DNA of 64,000 nt from Thielaviopsis euricoi (GCA_001599615.1 BCHJ01000020.1:432644-496643), one strand, 5' to 3'. Shown: positions 10,413 through 24,281, counted from the stretch's first letter. Numbers and translations are program-made. The notes: generated by a model not told the origin, from the sequence alone.

Positions 10413-13241
10413 TGCAGTCTATAATTCTGATATAAGAGACGGGAATGTTGGCTCGGAGACAGCAAGAAAAAAAATAAGAGGCGGAAACATGCAAAAAAAA
10501 AGGGAAGCAAAACAAGGCAAGACGAGACGAGAGGTGATGAGGAATGGACTCGGTCTGACTTGCGGTGCTGCGTAGAATGGTCGGCGGTGGCTGACGTGGA
10601 TAGGGTAGACGCGCCGTGATAAAGATGCGACTGCTGAAGCTCTGGGAGGGAGGACAGAAGCAATACAAAAACGTGGTTGGTCAGGTAAGGTCAGCGACTC
10701 TTGGGACACAAGAAAAGCGCCAGAGGCATGCTATGGGCGATTAAGGTTTCGCGTGGACGACTGGGAAGGATCGGGATCGGAGGACCGTCAGTGCGCAAGT
10801 ATCGGAGACGGAGCAAATTGGGCGGAAGAAGTATCCGACCAAGGGTTAACAACCAGCAATTTAGAATAAAGACGAGGCGGTATATGCGATCCCAATGCGA
10901 TAAGTGACGATTTTTGGAGGGGGGACAGCGGTTCTTTAAGTCGATGAAGAAAGCCGCCAAAGATAGATTCAGTGGCAAAAGGCGGGAATCCTGAAGACGA
11001 CCAAAGACGCAGTGCAGTTGTAGCGTAGCGTAGGTAGCGTAGAATAGCGTCACTGGCGTCGCTAAAGCAAAATTATAAACGATAAACGACTCTTGCTTAG
11101 CGTCGTAGGCTAACAAGCTTCCCAGGGTGTCGCCGTATTCAGAAACTTGGAGCGTGGGATGTGGACGTGGTCGATGGACGTCTTGGGTTTAGGGTAATCC
11201 TGACGTTGAATACAGTCGCTTGGAATGAAACAATGTGCAAAGCTAGGTGAGAAAATAAAAAAACAAAGGCTTTAACAGAAGAAAAAAGAGAGAGCCGAGG
11301 AAAATAGAGCCAAGCAGGTTCAGCTGAAGGTAACGTGCTATATCAAGTAAAACAAGTCAGCAAAAAAGCCCAAAGTGCGCCTAGTTAGTATGGAGATGAG
11401 ATGAGATGAGGCAATGGGATGCGGTGCAGTGCGAGTCTATAAGTGAAGTGCAGTGACAGTAGTATTGCATATTATAGTAAGAGAAACAATGCCCGGTCTG
11501 GATATGGTGTGTGTGTATGGCCTGGTAGCTTCTGCATTCCCTACAGTCGATATAGTCTCGGCAACAGCCATTAATGGTGCGATTAAAGTGAAAAGACCAA
11601 GAGCTGTCATAAATCTATTCATGATTCGGCGGGCGGGCATCCTGAATAGGAGAGCAGGATGAGATAGTGGAAGCAGTAGTGGGCGCTGCCACTAGTCAAA
11701 GGGGCAGAGAAAATTTTGCTGTGCAGTGCCGTGCAGTGCAGTGCAAATGAAGCTACTGAGAAGAAGACTTAAAGCTGAAAAGGGAGCTATCCCATCCCAT
11801 TGCGCAAACGACTAAACTAGAATGGTGGATATTGACTTCCCTGGTCGGCCGGCCAAAAGTGGCAGACCATCCCATCCATTCAAAGGGCACTTGAAAGTAC
11901 TCTCTTTACCTCGTGTTGGAATGCCTCGTAGCCACTGGGCTATTTCAGAGGCCAGGAGGAAATAAAAAGAAAAGGGATCGTCATGAGATGTGATGTTGCT
12001 CATAAACGGACGACTGTGTGCTTTGGAAGCAATAAATGGTAAGGTAAAATGCAGGACTAAGACTAACCTCTTGAGTAACTAACTGATGGAGGCTCAGCTA
12101 GGACAATAAGTAGTTTATGCACCAGAGACACAAGCCACAACTATAACGCAGACAACTACGCAATAGAGATAAAACGAGCAAGATAAAAGTTGACGGCCGG
12201 CGTCTTGCAGTCAAGAAATATAAGAGGACGATGATGGTTTAAGAGCGAAGAGAAACAAAAAGAAGAAAAAAAATAAAAGAAAAAAAAAGATGGGAGGAAA
12301 CCAAGCGGGTTTTTGACGGTGCTGTAAGTCGGTTACAAGTAAGTAGACGAGCGAAGAGCCCTGTGCTCAATGGTTGTGAGAGAGTGGCTTTGACTTTTGT
12401 TTTCTATTTCGTCTGGCTGTTTAATCGTACTTTAAAACCAGTCGCTATTGGGGTGGTAAAAGCTTGCGCGAGACGACGTGCAAGGGATGAAAGTGCTTTT
12501 TTGAGATGGATGTATGGATGGATCGAATATGGGGCGGTTTGTTCGTTTCTGCACAGAGAGAAGTTCGAGAGAGACAAGCGGTATATAGAACGATGGCTAA
12601 AGAGAAGACTTGCAAAATGGTGAAGATATCGATAGTGAAAGAAACAAAGAAAATAAAAAAGAAATAAAAAAAAATCGGAAACAAAAGACTGGCAAGTTGA
12701 CGGATTTAACTAGAATATGCAGCAAAAAAAAAAAGTAGATGAAAAATTAGCTCTTGTGATTTATTCCTCTTTATTTTTTCACGATTTTTTTTTCTTTTTC
12801 TTTTTCTCTTCCCCCTGTACGAGGATGAGCGGCCTCGGATTCGCAAACCCGAACTTAGCACTTTGCATACAAACACTCAAAAAAGATGCGCCTAAAAAGC
12901 TCTTAGCTTGTCGGTGTTCGCTTGGACCAAAGGCGCCCAAAAAGAAAAGAAATGAAAAAAAAAAGAGTCATCTGTTCCACACACACCCCAAAAAAGCAGG
13001 CAAGGAATCAAAAGACATCATGCACGAACAAGCCAGAAACCCAGATGCACTGCACTGTTGAAAAGCGCTTCTGCAAGTTCTCCAAGTAGAGTAATCATCT
13101 CTGTAAGAATAACAAGATAAAAGTCTTTTGATTCCTCGCCTAGTGGTTGCTCTCCATCCCATCTGTTGTACAAGACCTCCCTGGGCGGCTTTTCAGCTGT
13201 ACAGAGTTGCAGTAATCAAGATAGTCATCGCCCAGTATATG

Positions 13242-13273
<32 letters not shown>
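13242..13273. repeat. Poly-A tract (32 nt)
   Basis: Uninterrupted A-run of 32. On the minus strand it reads GTAAG followed directly by the T-run, resembling an intron start, as in the deacetylase intron elsewhere in this window. No exon is recognisable beside it. Confidence 0.9.
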
Positions 13274-13275
<2 letters not shown>

Positions 13276-16200
13276 TACAATGGTTAATTAACAGCTTAAA
13301 CTCTCAGTAGGCGATGAGTAGCAAATAACAAAGCGGGTGCGCCGATTCTCTCTTTCTCAGGGCCCAAAATAAAATAAAATAGACTTATAACCTGGGAGGG
13401 AGGTGGATTTGGTATAAGACGGAGTTGGAGGGTTAAATCCAATCAGCAACAGGGCGCTCACTGAACGGATGGAAAGATTTGTCTTCTGCTTGTAACACTA
13501 AGGGCGTCATTAGGATGATGTTTACAATAAATATGAGGATTTCCTTTTGAATCTAGACCAGTCTGGAGCGAATCATTCCTTTTTTTTGTAGATTGACCGG
13601 ATAGAAGCGATCAGCACTGGCTAACAAGTACAAGATATGAAAAGCTTTTGGGCTTACCAAGCAGTAATAAGTTGATTATGGAAAAAAGAAAAAAAAATAG
13701 ACGATAAAACAAAGGAAAAAGAATGGATGAACGAATGACAAAAAAGACAAAATAAGACGGGACAAAAGAAACGAAGAAACTAATTATGGAGTTTAAGGCT
13801 TTTTTTTTTTCGTTTTTTTTAAGAAACAATGATCAAACAGCGCTCGACGATGAAGGTTTGGTAGTGTTTTTTTTTTATAAGTGCAAATTTTGGTTTTGGC
13901 TCTGGCGGAGAATTCAGCGGAGACCGATGAGACAGACTGAAAGAGAAAAGAAAGAAAGAAGAGAAAAAAAAGACTTCTCGTTTCTGTACTCTTTGTGGCG
14001 GACTCAACGCGGCAAATCAGAGCTGTACCTGAATATTATGGCAAAAAGTCACTGGGCGGATTCGTAAGACACATGCTGAGATGTGATGTTCTTAGTGATC
14101 GATAAGAGAGGCCACTTGAACAAGCACCCACCCAGCTGTTTCTTTACTCACGATGATAGGGTATTACCGGGACGCCAAAGAAGCACAAAAGAGAGGGAAA
14201 AAGGGAGAGAAGGAGAGAAAGGGATGGGTAAAAAGAAAGGAAGCAGAAATCTCGAGGTTGCAGAATTTCTCCGCAACACCTTCTCTTTCTATAAAAGAAA
14301 AAATCAAATCATGTAGTACCGCTCCGCTACCATCTGCATGGCGGCGTCAATGTGTCTGTCCTATCCTGTCAATGTAGTTTTCTCCGTAAACCTCCTGGTA
14401 GCTGCATTTCTATTTTTCTTTTTCTTTTAATATCATCTCTTTGGGCCACCATAATGATTCAAGTAGTATTATAGCTTGGTCGTTCCATCATGCGAGCTCT
14501 GAGCAGGCGAAGAATGCGAGGTTGGACCCGAAAGAAGAGAAACACGGCGGCAGAGCTTTATTGCCGTACGATGAGCTTGGCGGTTGTGCCGGACTATACT
14601 ACTGCTTAAGTCGACGTGACGTGTGATTGTATGGGACGTAAACATCATGCGTCCGCTGATATATCCACCGACTATACCAAACTCACTGCATAAGACAAGA
14701 ATTTGCATCGGAGGGTTTTATATCTCCCCTCAACTTCACCAATGTATTTGAGCCAGTCAAGACTTGAGCAGTACCTCTGGTTTATCCATCCCTCGTTTTC
14801 TAGGACAGGGTCACATGGTCTCTTCATCTGTGTCGTGCCGTTTCTATTTCCAGGGTCAGTGCCGATCGCGAGCTTAGATCGGAAGTTTGGTTTTTTTTTT
14901 TATTCTGTGCTTTTGTTTCCTTGTCTCTTGACCTTTTGACATCTGGAAGCACTGCCCAGAACTATATTTTACGTACAGTACTTTTAGGATCTTTTTATTG
15001 GGCTTTGTGGTACGCAATAATGGAACTTATTTCAGAGTTACTGGTCACAATGCTGACTGTCGCGTGAGAAGGACGGGGGTGCCTGTCGTTTTCTTTTTCT
15101 GCTCTTCTCGTCTGCAGTAGTTTACGAAGGAAAGGCTAATATAGAATGAAAAATGCAATCGGCTATGCTATTTGTAGAGAGAAACAGACTCAGCTCGACT
15201 CACTTACACAAGTCAGTATACGTTGCTCGCATGTCGTTAAACTCAGATGTTGTGCGAGACTTCAACAGCGGAGAGCAACTGATGGATGAATTAGAAAGGG
15301 AATACAAAACACTAACACCACACTTGGCAGTACAGCAGCCAGCCGGCGTTCCATTTTTTTTATTTTTTTTATTTTTTTCAAGGGGGGGTCGTCAATTTCT
15401 ATTTTCCTCTACTGTTTTGGGTGTCCGCCAAGTTCAGCTCTTGGGCGGGGTTTAGAAGCCGCCGAGCCCGCATTTCAAAACAAGTCCCCAGTCACCTCTG
15501 CTAGTTATTAATGGGTATAAGAGCAAACACCGGAGGAAATGAAATTCTCGCTGAATCCTGGAAAAATTTTGGCTTTTAGCTAGAACCTTCTTTCATGGCG
15601 TGCTAGTCGTGGTAGTACTGGTACTACTGCTGTTCTCATAGCCGACTTTGTAAAGCCTGCAGCTTACAAGTGCAAGAGTCAGGGAACCTAGAAATCAGCT
15701 CTCATATATTATACCCGTTGTGCCAGTTTCCCATAAACAGATGCTGCTCGCTGCCGCGTTAATTTTGCGTGCATATTTCCTGCTTTTGCTTTTTCTACTT
15801 GCACTGCTTTCTATAACAGCCCCAGCTTCTCATGTTTGCCCTGGTAGCCCAAAAACAAATAAAAGAAAAATGCCGTGCCCAGACTTTATTTCCAGACGAT
15901 TAACGGTCACAGAAAGGGGCCAAACAGGAGCCGGAAGTTTCCTTTGCTCGTGTCTTTCCTGGCCTTGTTACGTTTGATTATACCGCGTATTTACGAAATA
16001 TTAGAAGACTTTTTGCGCATCCGCTGTTCGTTTAGGGCTTGTCTTACAAAACAGCCCACAGTAAAATTCCACAGTTCACTATTATGCTCAATAGAATAGT
16101 TTACACATTATGATCCATCATAATAAGAAATTGCCGTTCCTTTGGCTCCAGCTTGTCTTGGCCTCTCTTTCAAGGTAAGAAAAGAAAAAAAAATGAAGCA

Positions 16201-16535
16201 AATAACACAAAACGGCAAGGTATTGGGTAGCGGCGGGGAGGAGCGGGGAGGGGCGGAATTCGGCCTCATTTAGCAGAATTACGAGGGCTCGTATCATGAT
16301 GAAATCTATTCAGGCTACAAATACAACAATTCCAATACAAGAAAAAAAAAGCCAAGAATAAAGGAAAGAAACAGCGGGACGGTAAATCATACATGTGTAC
16401 CAATGTGAGTTGCACCCGCCAAATGTACATGTACATACGTACCCCTTTCGTGCAGCGAAGCTGTTAGCAAAGTTAGTTGTTTGTTGGTTGTGTCTACTCA
16501 GCCGCGGAAAGCTCAAGAAAAGCAACGGGTTTGAG

Positions 16536-16562
16536 TTTTTTTTTTTTTTTTTTTTTTTTTTT
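16536..16562. repeat. Poly-T tract (27 nt)
   Basis: Uninterrupted T-run in gene-free DNA. Confidence 0.9.
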
Positions 16563-16795
16563 GTTGCTTTGTCTGTGGGCTTGAGCTTGAGTGTCTGTGG
16601 CTGGTTGTGTTGGCTCTCCCTTACCCTCAACTCAAGTCCGCCATGGCTTTTGGCTTGACTTGACTTGCCGGAAGCTTCGGGAGTGCCAGCGTCGTGTTCA
16701 TTTCACCATACACACACAAAACAGAACGAGTCTTTCTAGCCCAATGAGTTTATTTGCCCAGCGTAAATTAAACAGGTAAAGAAGAGAAAAGAAGC

Positions 16796-16826
<31 letters not shown>
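16796..16826. repeat. Poly-A followed by TA dinucleotide repeat
   Basis: An A-run of 18 passes directly into about six to seven TA units. Confidence 0.88.
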
Positions 16827-18936
16827 CAGCATAAAAAGAAAATAATGCGATCCACGGCAGTCTAGTCGTACCCTTAAGCTCGATGGTTGCACTACACGTC
16901 GCCCACTGCCGTCACTGCAGAAAAACTGCATAACGACGAGGGAAGAAAGAGACAAATAAAAAAGCTTCAGATAATCCTTCCTGTCTTTTTTTTTTTCTTT
17001 TTTTCTTATGTTCTCTTCTGGCTGCAAGCAACATTCCTTCTGACTCGTGCAGCCAGGATTCTCACACTCAAACGGGGTATTGCAAGAGCCCGAACCGTCT
17101 TGTAAGCGGCCGAACTACGCGAGTTTAGAAAAACCAGAAAAGAAAAAGATAATCTGCCGGTGGTTTTTCCAGCAGTTTGGAAGTTTGTGTATATTCGTTT
17201 TTTTTTTGTTTTTTTTTTCCTTTCAAGGATAATAGAAATAAAAATAAAAATAAAAATAAGAGAAAAATTCTCCCCCTCCCCCCCTCTGCCTAGCCTCCGG
17301 TTCATGCGTGGCAGCTGATTTTCACGGCTTTTGGGTGCACTCTGCGGCTCATGGCAAAAAAAAAAAAATGTTTTATTCCTGTCTCCCTATTCATGAGAAA
17401 TAACTGAGCCTGCCTGCATCTCCGTTGCTTATCTCATTTTTTTTTCCTTTGCAGCAAAGACCACGGATTTAAGCTATTGGGCAACTAATTGGTCCATCCG
17501 ATGCATATTCTGATGATCAGGCTGACTATACTATTCGCTGGACTACCACCATTCTATTCTTCGTTAACCCCCGTCAGACTACGAATGACCCGTTGGCTTT
17601 AACCTCGCATTTGATGTTTCTACTGTTTCGCCGTGCACATCGGAAATCCCTTGTCAAACGCCCTTTTCACAGTCTTTTCTCCTCTTATTTTGTTTGGTGT
17701 AGTATCAGTACCGCCAAGCTGCTATTCTATTCTCGTGCTGTTGGAGCATCAGATCAGGTCACGTCAAGGAGGCGTTTCCAAGGCCTTCCGCCCTGACCTT
17801 TGTCGTGCCGTTGAGCCGATCACAAAACTACGTAGCACTCAAAACTTTGCTTATTTTTTTTCCTGCGTACCAAGCAACCAAGCAACCAACCCACTGGCCA
17901 ACGGAGCGGGTTCGGCTGGAAAGTCCAAAGTCCGCTAACCCCTCTTCGGCCGACGTCTCTGTAAGCCCAGCCTTTTATGTTTTTTTTTTCTTGTCTCTTT
18001 TGGTTAAAATAGTGTAAATGCTACTATGTACCGTACAGGTTATTGTCTTAATCCATCATCCCTTGATACTGCGTATATATCAAATAAATTATAATAATAA
18101 TAACAAAAAAACTCCAAAGGTCTGAAAACGGCGGCTTCTAATTCTTGGCAAAGAAAATCTAGCATGGGAACATGTCAAATTCCATCCTCTGGAAAAACCC
18201 GAGAACCTCGCATTACTAAATACTCGCGTAGTACGGCATGTGCAGTATGCTGGTCACTGGTACTTGTCCAACGGCTGGCCTTGCGTCTCTTCACGTTGTA
18301 CATATACAGTTGCCCAGTTTACAAATCAGAAGTTGAGTTCAGACACTAAATCGCCTGTCATCGTCATGTTCCGCTCGCTCCTTTGTGCTGAACTAAACTG
18401 AACTCAACCCACCAAGGCACTCATATCTAAGGCCTTCAAAGGCAGTCCGTCTCCACCTCGTCCCATCCACCATCCAATCCATTTCAGCAATTTCTTGACA
18501 TTACAAAGCAAAAAATCAGCACAGCGCTTGGCGAGCTCTTAAGCCTCAGCGTTGCTTTGTTTTCCACATCCACACCGCTTAAAATAAAATATATACGGTA
18601 AAAATCAGAACAGAACATGGTTCCACTCGCTTGAGCTGCATGACCTGAGCAGAACATGCTTCTTTCATGGCCTCATATTTTACTTCATGTGAGATGGAAA
18701 ATATAAACGAGTGACACCCTAGTGGAAAAGCGAGTGTTAGGGTTTAGACCCCATGATAAGATAGTACGATGAATCCAGATAAGCATTGAGATGCCAATTG
18801 ATTTGCGAATTGCAGAAACTTGTAAACACCATCAAATTACCATTGAATCTTTAATATGTTTATGCACTTTTCTTGATCTGTCACACCACTAATCTGTCCG
18901 AACCGCTACAATAACTGGACCAGGTCCAGCGCCATA

Positions 18937-20463
18937 ATGCCCGACTCCGCCGCCACAAAACCATCGGGCGCACTGGAACCCGCCACTCCTTCGACACCAC
19001 CGGCCCGCCTCCCGCTGGGTTTCGTTTTCTCGCTATGGAAGGGTCTTTTATTTGCCATTGCGCTGTTCAGTGCCGTCGGCCCGTCCTATGATACTTCGAC
19101 TGAACTTTTCCTCGCATCGACAGCGGCCTCCTACACGGACGACGACGGCGATATCCCCACACACAAGTTCGTCTCGCTGGCGTTTGAGACGCTCCCTGTT
19201 TTCCGGACGCTGGTGACCCGACTGACGCGCTGGGACGCGCTGTACTTTGTCAAGGCAGCACAGCGTGGATACTTGTTTGAGCAGGAGTGGGCGTTTGGCA
19301 GTGGCCAGCCGACTATTGTGGCAACGCTGCTTCAAGGATGTAAGTCTATGGCTGTGCATCTGGGCGTACACGCCGAAGGCGTGACTGCTGCCATGGGCAT
19401 CGCCGTTTCGGTTGCTTCGCATTTATATGCCATGCATGCGCTGTATGCACTAGTGCTGCTGATCTCGGGCAACAAGCGCCTGGCCTACGTGTCGGCTGTG
19501 CTGCATATCTTCTCGCCCGCAGGCATGTTCTTGGCTGCTCCGTATTCTGAAGCACCCTTTGCTTATCTTGCTTTTACCGGTCTCTTGCGCTATGCCGAAA
19601 CGCTGGCTCTCGAGCGCGGCTCCTGGGGGCGCTTCAAGGGGACGCTGTGGGCTGGACTCTTGCTCGGCTTGGCTACGGCGTGTCGGTCAAATGGCCTGCT
19701 TTACGGACTGGTGTTTGCGCTGGACTTTGTAGAACTTCTGTCTGGCTTATCTAGTGCTCCGTCAAAGGCGCGCGCTCTGATCTCATTGGTTACGACGGGC
19801 CTAGCAGGTGCATTTGTTGGGCTTGGGTCGTTTCTGCCCCAGTTAGCAGGATACATGCACTTCTGCAAGAGCACTGCATCTGACGTCCCTGAGTGGTGCA
19901 GCTATCTCGTCCCTAGCATTTACAGCTATGTACAGGGCCGGTATTGGTAAGTCCGTGGCTATAGCCGAAGACCTTAAGTCCATGGGGGTCTATGATGATA
20001 TGTTGCTAATAATCATGGGAATAGGAACGTTGGCTTTCTACGGTACTGGACACCTGGAAATATCCCGCTGTTTGCGCTGGCAGCGCCCATGCTCTACATC
20101 CTGGTGGTTTCCTCTCGCCAAACACTATGTGCTCCTACGCCTACAAAGAAGCTCAAGTCGGCGTCATCTGAGTCTCCTAGATCTGTGGTTCGGCCCGACG
20201 AGAAGTCTCCGTATGATACGCTGATTAAGTCGCTGGCGCTTGGCCAATTCATTCTGGCTGTATTGGCGCTTACCTCATACCACGTCCAAATCATTACCCG
20301 TTTGGCATCAGGTTACCCATTGTGGTATATCTGGACGGCCGAACAGCTGTCGAGCTCAAAGGATGAAGCCAAGATGCTGACAGGCCGCAGAGTTGTAAGC
20401 TACATGGTTGCTTATGCGCTAATCCAGGGCGTACTGTACGCATCGTTTCTGCCACCGGCGTAA
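18937..20463 (+). CDS. GPI18: GPI mannosyltransferase 2 (PIG-V/Gpi18 family)
   Basis: Two exons, 18937-19946 and 20025-20463, encode 482 residues. The donor is GTAAGT and the acceptor ATAG; the joined codons restore ..QGRYW-NVGFLRYW.. without a gap. PIG-V/Gpi18 is an ER multi-pass enzyme that adds the second mannose to the GPI anchor precursor from dolichol-phosphate-mannose. Evidence is the signature RWDALYFVKAAQRGY at 98-112, with its Arg-Trp-Asp in the first lumenal loop, a series of hydrophobic segments typical of this family (for example LGFVFSLWKGLLFAIALF near 27-44), SPAGMFLAAPYSEAPFA, and a C-terminal YPLWYIW stretch. Length fits the family (about 430-500). A short Thr/Pro-rich head precedes the first membrane segment. 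The neighbour on the right converges tail to tail, about 0.3 kb away. An essential housekeeping gene is expected. Confidence 0.93.
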
Positions 20464-20772
20464 TACTAGCAACCGATCTGGCATAAGCATGACCTCGACG
20501 TGCTTGCGATAATTAAGTATTGGTGTAAATGATAAGATTAACAAAAGTCAAATAAATAAAATCAATCAACTGGCTTGCATACAGCGAAACAATGATGTCT
20601 AAAATGAAAGCAATCTGAAAATAAAGTACTGTAGTCCATCCACAGCACCCAAAAAAAAAGAAACAAATGGGAAATGAAAACGGCTATGAAAGAAAGTAAG
20701 AAGAGTAATGAAGCATAGAATGAGTAGAAAGGCAAAATTTGCCACAAGTTGACCAATCTGCTTAGTCGCTCA
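20464..20772. other. Tail-to-tail intergenic gap
   Basis: About 310 bp between the stops of GPI18 (plus) and the Fig1-like gene (minus). It is AT-rich with AATAAA-like sequence near 20553 and an A-run near 20650. Only 3' ends are expected here. Confidence 0.6.
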
Positions 20773-21637
20773 CTAAGCGTCGCCCTTTTCTTCGTCCTTT
20801 TTCTTTTTCGGATCGGTGAAAATGTGGGCAAAGCAGAGATGGTACAAAATAATCATACCGACAATCATCCACTGGAGCACTTGCATGCTCACGCCTTGGA
20901 TAACGCGAATGCCGGTACTGGCTGGGTCGACGTCGTTCATCCACCACGCTAGAGCTCTACTAACCTGCGTGGTCATGACGGCAGATGCCGACGCGAAGCC
21001 AAATGCCAGCACGCCCAGCGAGCCAATGGCAGCCACTGTGTGCTTGGAAGCCCAGATAGCCTTGGGCTCCGGGTGCGTTAGCATGTTCTGACGGATGGCC
21101 GAGAGCAGGACTGAGGTAAGGAAGCACGCGAAAGCGCCGGCAATCAGCGGCGGGAAGATGCGGTTCTGCATGGCGTGGGCAGGCGTGAGGAGCTGGTATA
21201 TCTGACTAATGGTCGACTTGTCCATGTCGTTCGTGACGAAAAGGGCCTGTAACTTATCGAGGCCGAGGTTCTGGGTTGGGTAGCATTCGTCGTCGTCGGA
21301 TCGGGGACCGTTTACACACATGGCTGACATCTTGTTAGTACAGGCTAGACGGTGTGGTCTAGAATGAGGAGAGACATACCAAAGTAGCCCAGACGGACTT
21401 GGATGCTACTGTTATTCAACATCTCGAGTCGCACAATATACATGTCGGGGATGCCCGACGATTTGGACATGCATCCTGCCACAACCAGGGCTATGTCTGT
21501 ATTAGTATGGATGGACGAACGACTCGCTTGAGAGAAGGAGACTTACAGTGGAAGATGACAATCAATACCAGCAAGATGTACCCAAACACGCGCGAGTTGA
21601 AGCGCTCTATAACCGCCAACGTAGTCTTGTCAACCAT
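20773..21637 (-). CDS. Fig1-like four-pass membrane protein
   Basis: Three exons on the minus strand, 21637-21547, 21490-21380 and 21323-20773, encode 250 residues. Donors are GTAAGT and GTATGT. The second acceptor (TGTCAG) lies just after the branch site TACTAAC. Splicing gives VIFHS-LVVAGC and VRLGYF-AMCVNG. Four hydrophobic segments are visible: about 18-38, then around PPLIAGAFACFLTSVLLSAI, AAIGSLGVLAFGFASASAVM and VLQWMIVGMIILYHLCFAHIF. The long first extracellular loop carries GIPDMYIVRLE and GYFAMCV, which I recognise from the Fig1/claudin-like family. S. cerevisiae Fig1 acts in calcium entry and membrane fusion during mating. The short tail is charged (PKKKKDEEKG). The Fig1 assignment rests on the GYF-x-x-C loop motif and topology. 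A SUR7/PalI-type protein is the main alternative. Confidence 0.7.
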
Positions 21638-24281
21638 TGTTCCTCTCAAGGTAGGAAGCTATATTGCCGTCGATATGTAGTCGGCTGTCTTGGTCGGGTC
21701 GGTCGAATCGGGTTCTTGAATTGTCGGGTTTTGGTTTCCCACCAATACCAGCAGCAAAGACGAAGTCGAGCGAGAGAAGGAGAGCTCGGGAAAAGGGAAG
21801 GAACACAACTCACTGGAGGCCGGCGTCTCAGCCATATTTATTGGTCAATAAAAATATTGGGGGGGATATGCACTATAGTAATGACTACTAGTCAAACAAA
21901 GGCCGTCGTCGTCAATGGTATACGCTTGCTGAGAATCAAGGGAAGCAGACTCTCGCCGAAAAGAGAAGAAACACGAAACAAAAAGGTTAAAGTCGAGAGC
22001 AGAGTGGAGAAGCCGGAGCAATAAGAATGACTGAGGAAAATTAGGGAATAGCAATCGACTCTGACGAGCTTAACTGGCACGGCTGTGAGAATGCCAGTAG
22101 ACAGGGACGGCGCAGAGGCGAGACTCAGTCCACTGTGAAGAATCAGGCGGGTGACAGGAGCTGGACTGCCAGGGACAGTAGACAGACACGCCAAGTGGAA
22201 CACAAGAATGTAGAGTTTGTATTGTGATGATTCTGTGAGTGAAAAGGATATTAGTGGGATAACAAACCAGGATATCTTCCTTCTCGTGGAAATGCAGCTC
22301 AGTGTTAACACGACCATCAATGAAGGCATCAACGCCCGAAAGGATAAACTCTCGATTAACTGAGCTGTGCGAGACAGTTCTCTGATTTCAATGGCTACCG
22401 ATGCAATCTGAGAGATCGGAGAAAACTTCATGGCCAACTACGAAATATGGCAGTTCGAACAGAACATGTTCATTTTTGCTATTTTTGGCTTACCATTGTC
22501 ACTGGAATGTTGTGGAGTGAGCAACAGTCCCTGCCTCCTACAAGAATGCCAGATCAAGTCATGAAGCTTAGCAATCCAAACAAGATTGAGCAAAACAAAA
22601 ACGTTTGGTGTTAGGTTCGCAGCCTCGCAAGGAAAAATAAAAGGTAAACAAAAGCTCAGCCTTGGTTAACCCTAACAACGAGGACCCTAAGATGCATTTT
22701 TACGGAAGTCAAGAATGTCGGTTAGCGCAACAGAAAAAGCATCTGTAAGGAACAAATTGTATTACCACGTTAGATGGAGTCAGAGTATTAGAGTGGGGCG
22801 TCCGCTGTACGTAGCCGTTTCACATGAAGCATATGCTATGTACAGTACTTTCATATGGAACTACACATGTCTATGTTTTCTCTTTTCGCTACTCTCTTTC
22901 AGATGGATCCTATTGGACCACGCAGCAAAATCAATGATGCAGGCCGTTCTTTTTATAAACCTAACATCCCAATCTGTAAAAAGTCAAAGACCAGCCAGTA
23001 ATAGACGACATACCTTTACAAATCGTATCTGCGATATGCTTGCACAGCCCACTTGGATGTCGCTGAGAGAGATCACTTTACAACCGATGGAACCTGTGGA
23101 ACAATTGGTGAGAATATACAATTGGCGAGAATATTAGGATTGCTTTAACAATATTCAATCCTTTCCAGAAACTATCATGTACTGTACTGCGCATAATGTA
23201 GTTGTCAAGTGATATAGCGCATAGTGACGCTATTCCCAGTCTTCCGCATGGATAGATGAGCCAGGGGCAGGATTTATATATTGGTTAGAGGAGGGGTCAA
23301 GTATGAAAACAAGCATGTAAACATAAAACAAAACGAATCTGATTCGGCCAACTCAGCGACCCGCAAAACACCACATAGTTGCATCATGTCATGTACCATG
23401 TATGCCAATACCGTCTTGGATTTCTACTTGATAACCGCTTTTTCTTGATAGGTAGACGCAGAGAAAATTCATAAGAAAGTTCATAGACTTAACGTTCACG
23501 ACTGCCTTATTTGCTATCGAAAGACTTCGCTCCTGCCATTCTTTGGAAACCTCCACTTGCACAACATAGCCAGCCCTAATTTAATGCTCACATCCAAGCC
23601 CCTACACAAAAATTTTCCCCTTATGGATAAAGAGCAAAATAGAAGAAAAACAAACGAGAAAGAAAACAAAATTCGTGATAACCTGCATTTCTGATTTTTC
23701 GTTCCTTTCTCCCCGGAAAGCTGCAGTGGGCATAAGCGCTTACATTAAAACAAGTCATTTTTACAGTTTGAATTACCACAATCTCCCGCGGGCACACGCC
23801 TTTCTTTTTCCATCTTGATGTTGAATCGACTGAACCCCCCGGGGCTGCTCCAGGTATTTTTTCCTTTCCCCCCACCCCTCAAAACCATGCCGTCGTCATC
23901 TGCTATGTACAAGAAGCCCATTCACGTGATTACTATTGTTTCCATCAATTTGTTACCGGATATCCCACTCTGTTCCTTTCTTTCTTGTTCATGCGTCCAT
24001 CCATATTCTGCCCTGAAAACCTTTTAGAGCTCAAGGTTGGTGATCTGCTTGGCCGATAGTCTCTCTCAATCCTTGTCCCATTTCGCGCTTTTTTGAACAA
24101 CCGAGGCTTAGAGTGTACTGATTTTTCACTCACTCTAGCCGTCGCTCAAATCTCGCAGCGGCAAACCTCATTTATAAATATATTTCAATCGTTGTTCCCA
24201 TCTTTCTAGCACTCGCCTCGTTTCCGACGATTCCAAAAACCTTGGCCCCAGAAACTGCCTCTCTGCTACATATGTACAAAG
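21638..24281. other. 2.6 kb gene-free stretch
   Basis: Divergent region between the Fig1-like gene (minus) and the YTH gene (plus). ORFs of 181 codons (22437-21892, minus) and 140 codons (22715-23137, plus) exist but show no domain, no splice context and no family character. The 300 bp before the YTH start are pyrimidine-rich, as expected of a promoter and leader. Confidence 0.55.

Larger units (their letters stand above)
10413..18936. other. 8.5 kb gene-free stretch
   Basis: No protein gene, tRNA or mobile element is recognisable. The stretch is dense in A/T homopolymers: A32 at 13242-13273, T27 at 16536-16562, and A18 followed by TA repeats at 16796-16826. It also has GATGA-type short tandem steps near 11393-11410 and TAAAAA repeats near 17237-17260. 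Many ORFs of 60-140 codons here are K/R- or F/S-rich products of these tracts. It could contain long leaders or non-coding transcripts, but the sequence gives no proof. Confidence 0.6.

Noticed and set aside
10691..11116. 141-codon minus-strand ORF upstream of the 614-residue gene
   Set aside because: Sequence is unlike a known protein and sits where a long 5' leader is expected.
21892..22437. 181-codon minus-strand ORF rich in Leu and Ser
   Set aside because: It lies in the upstream region of the Fig1-like gene. It has no recognisable domain and no splice or start context.
22665..22675. Telomere-like TAACCCTAAC
   Set aside because: Single short occurrence with no tandem array.
22715..23137. 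140-codon plus-strand ORF
   Set aside because: Mixed composition without domain character. No supporting leader or intron signals.
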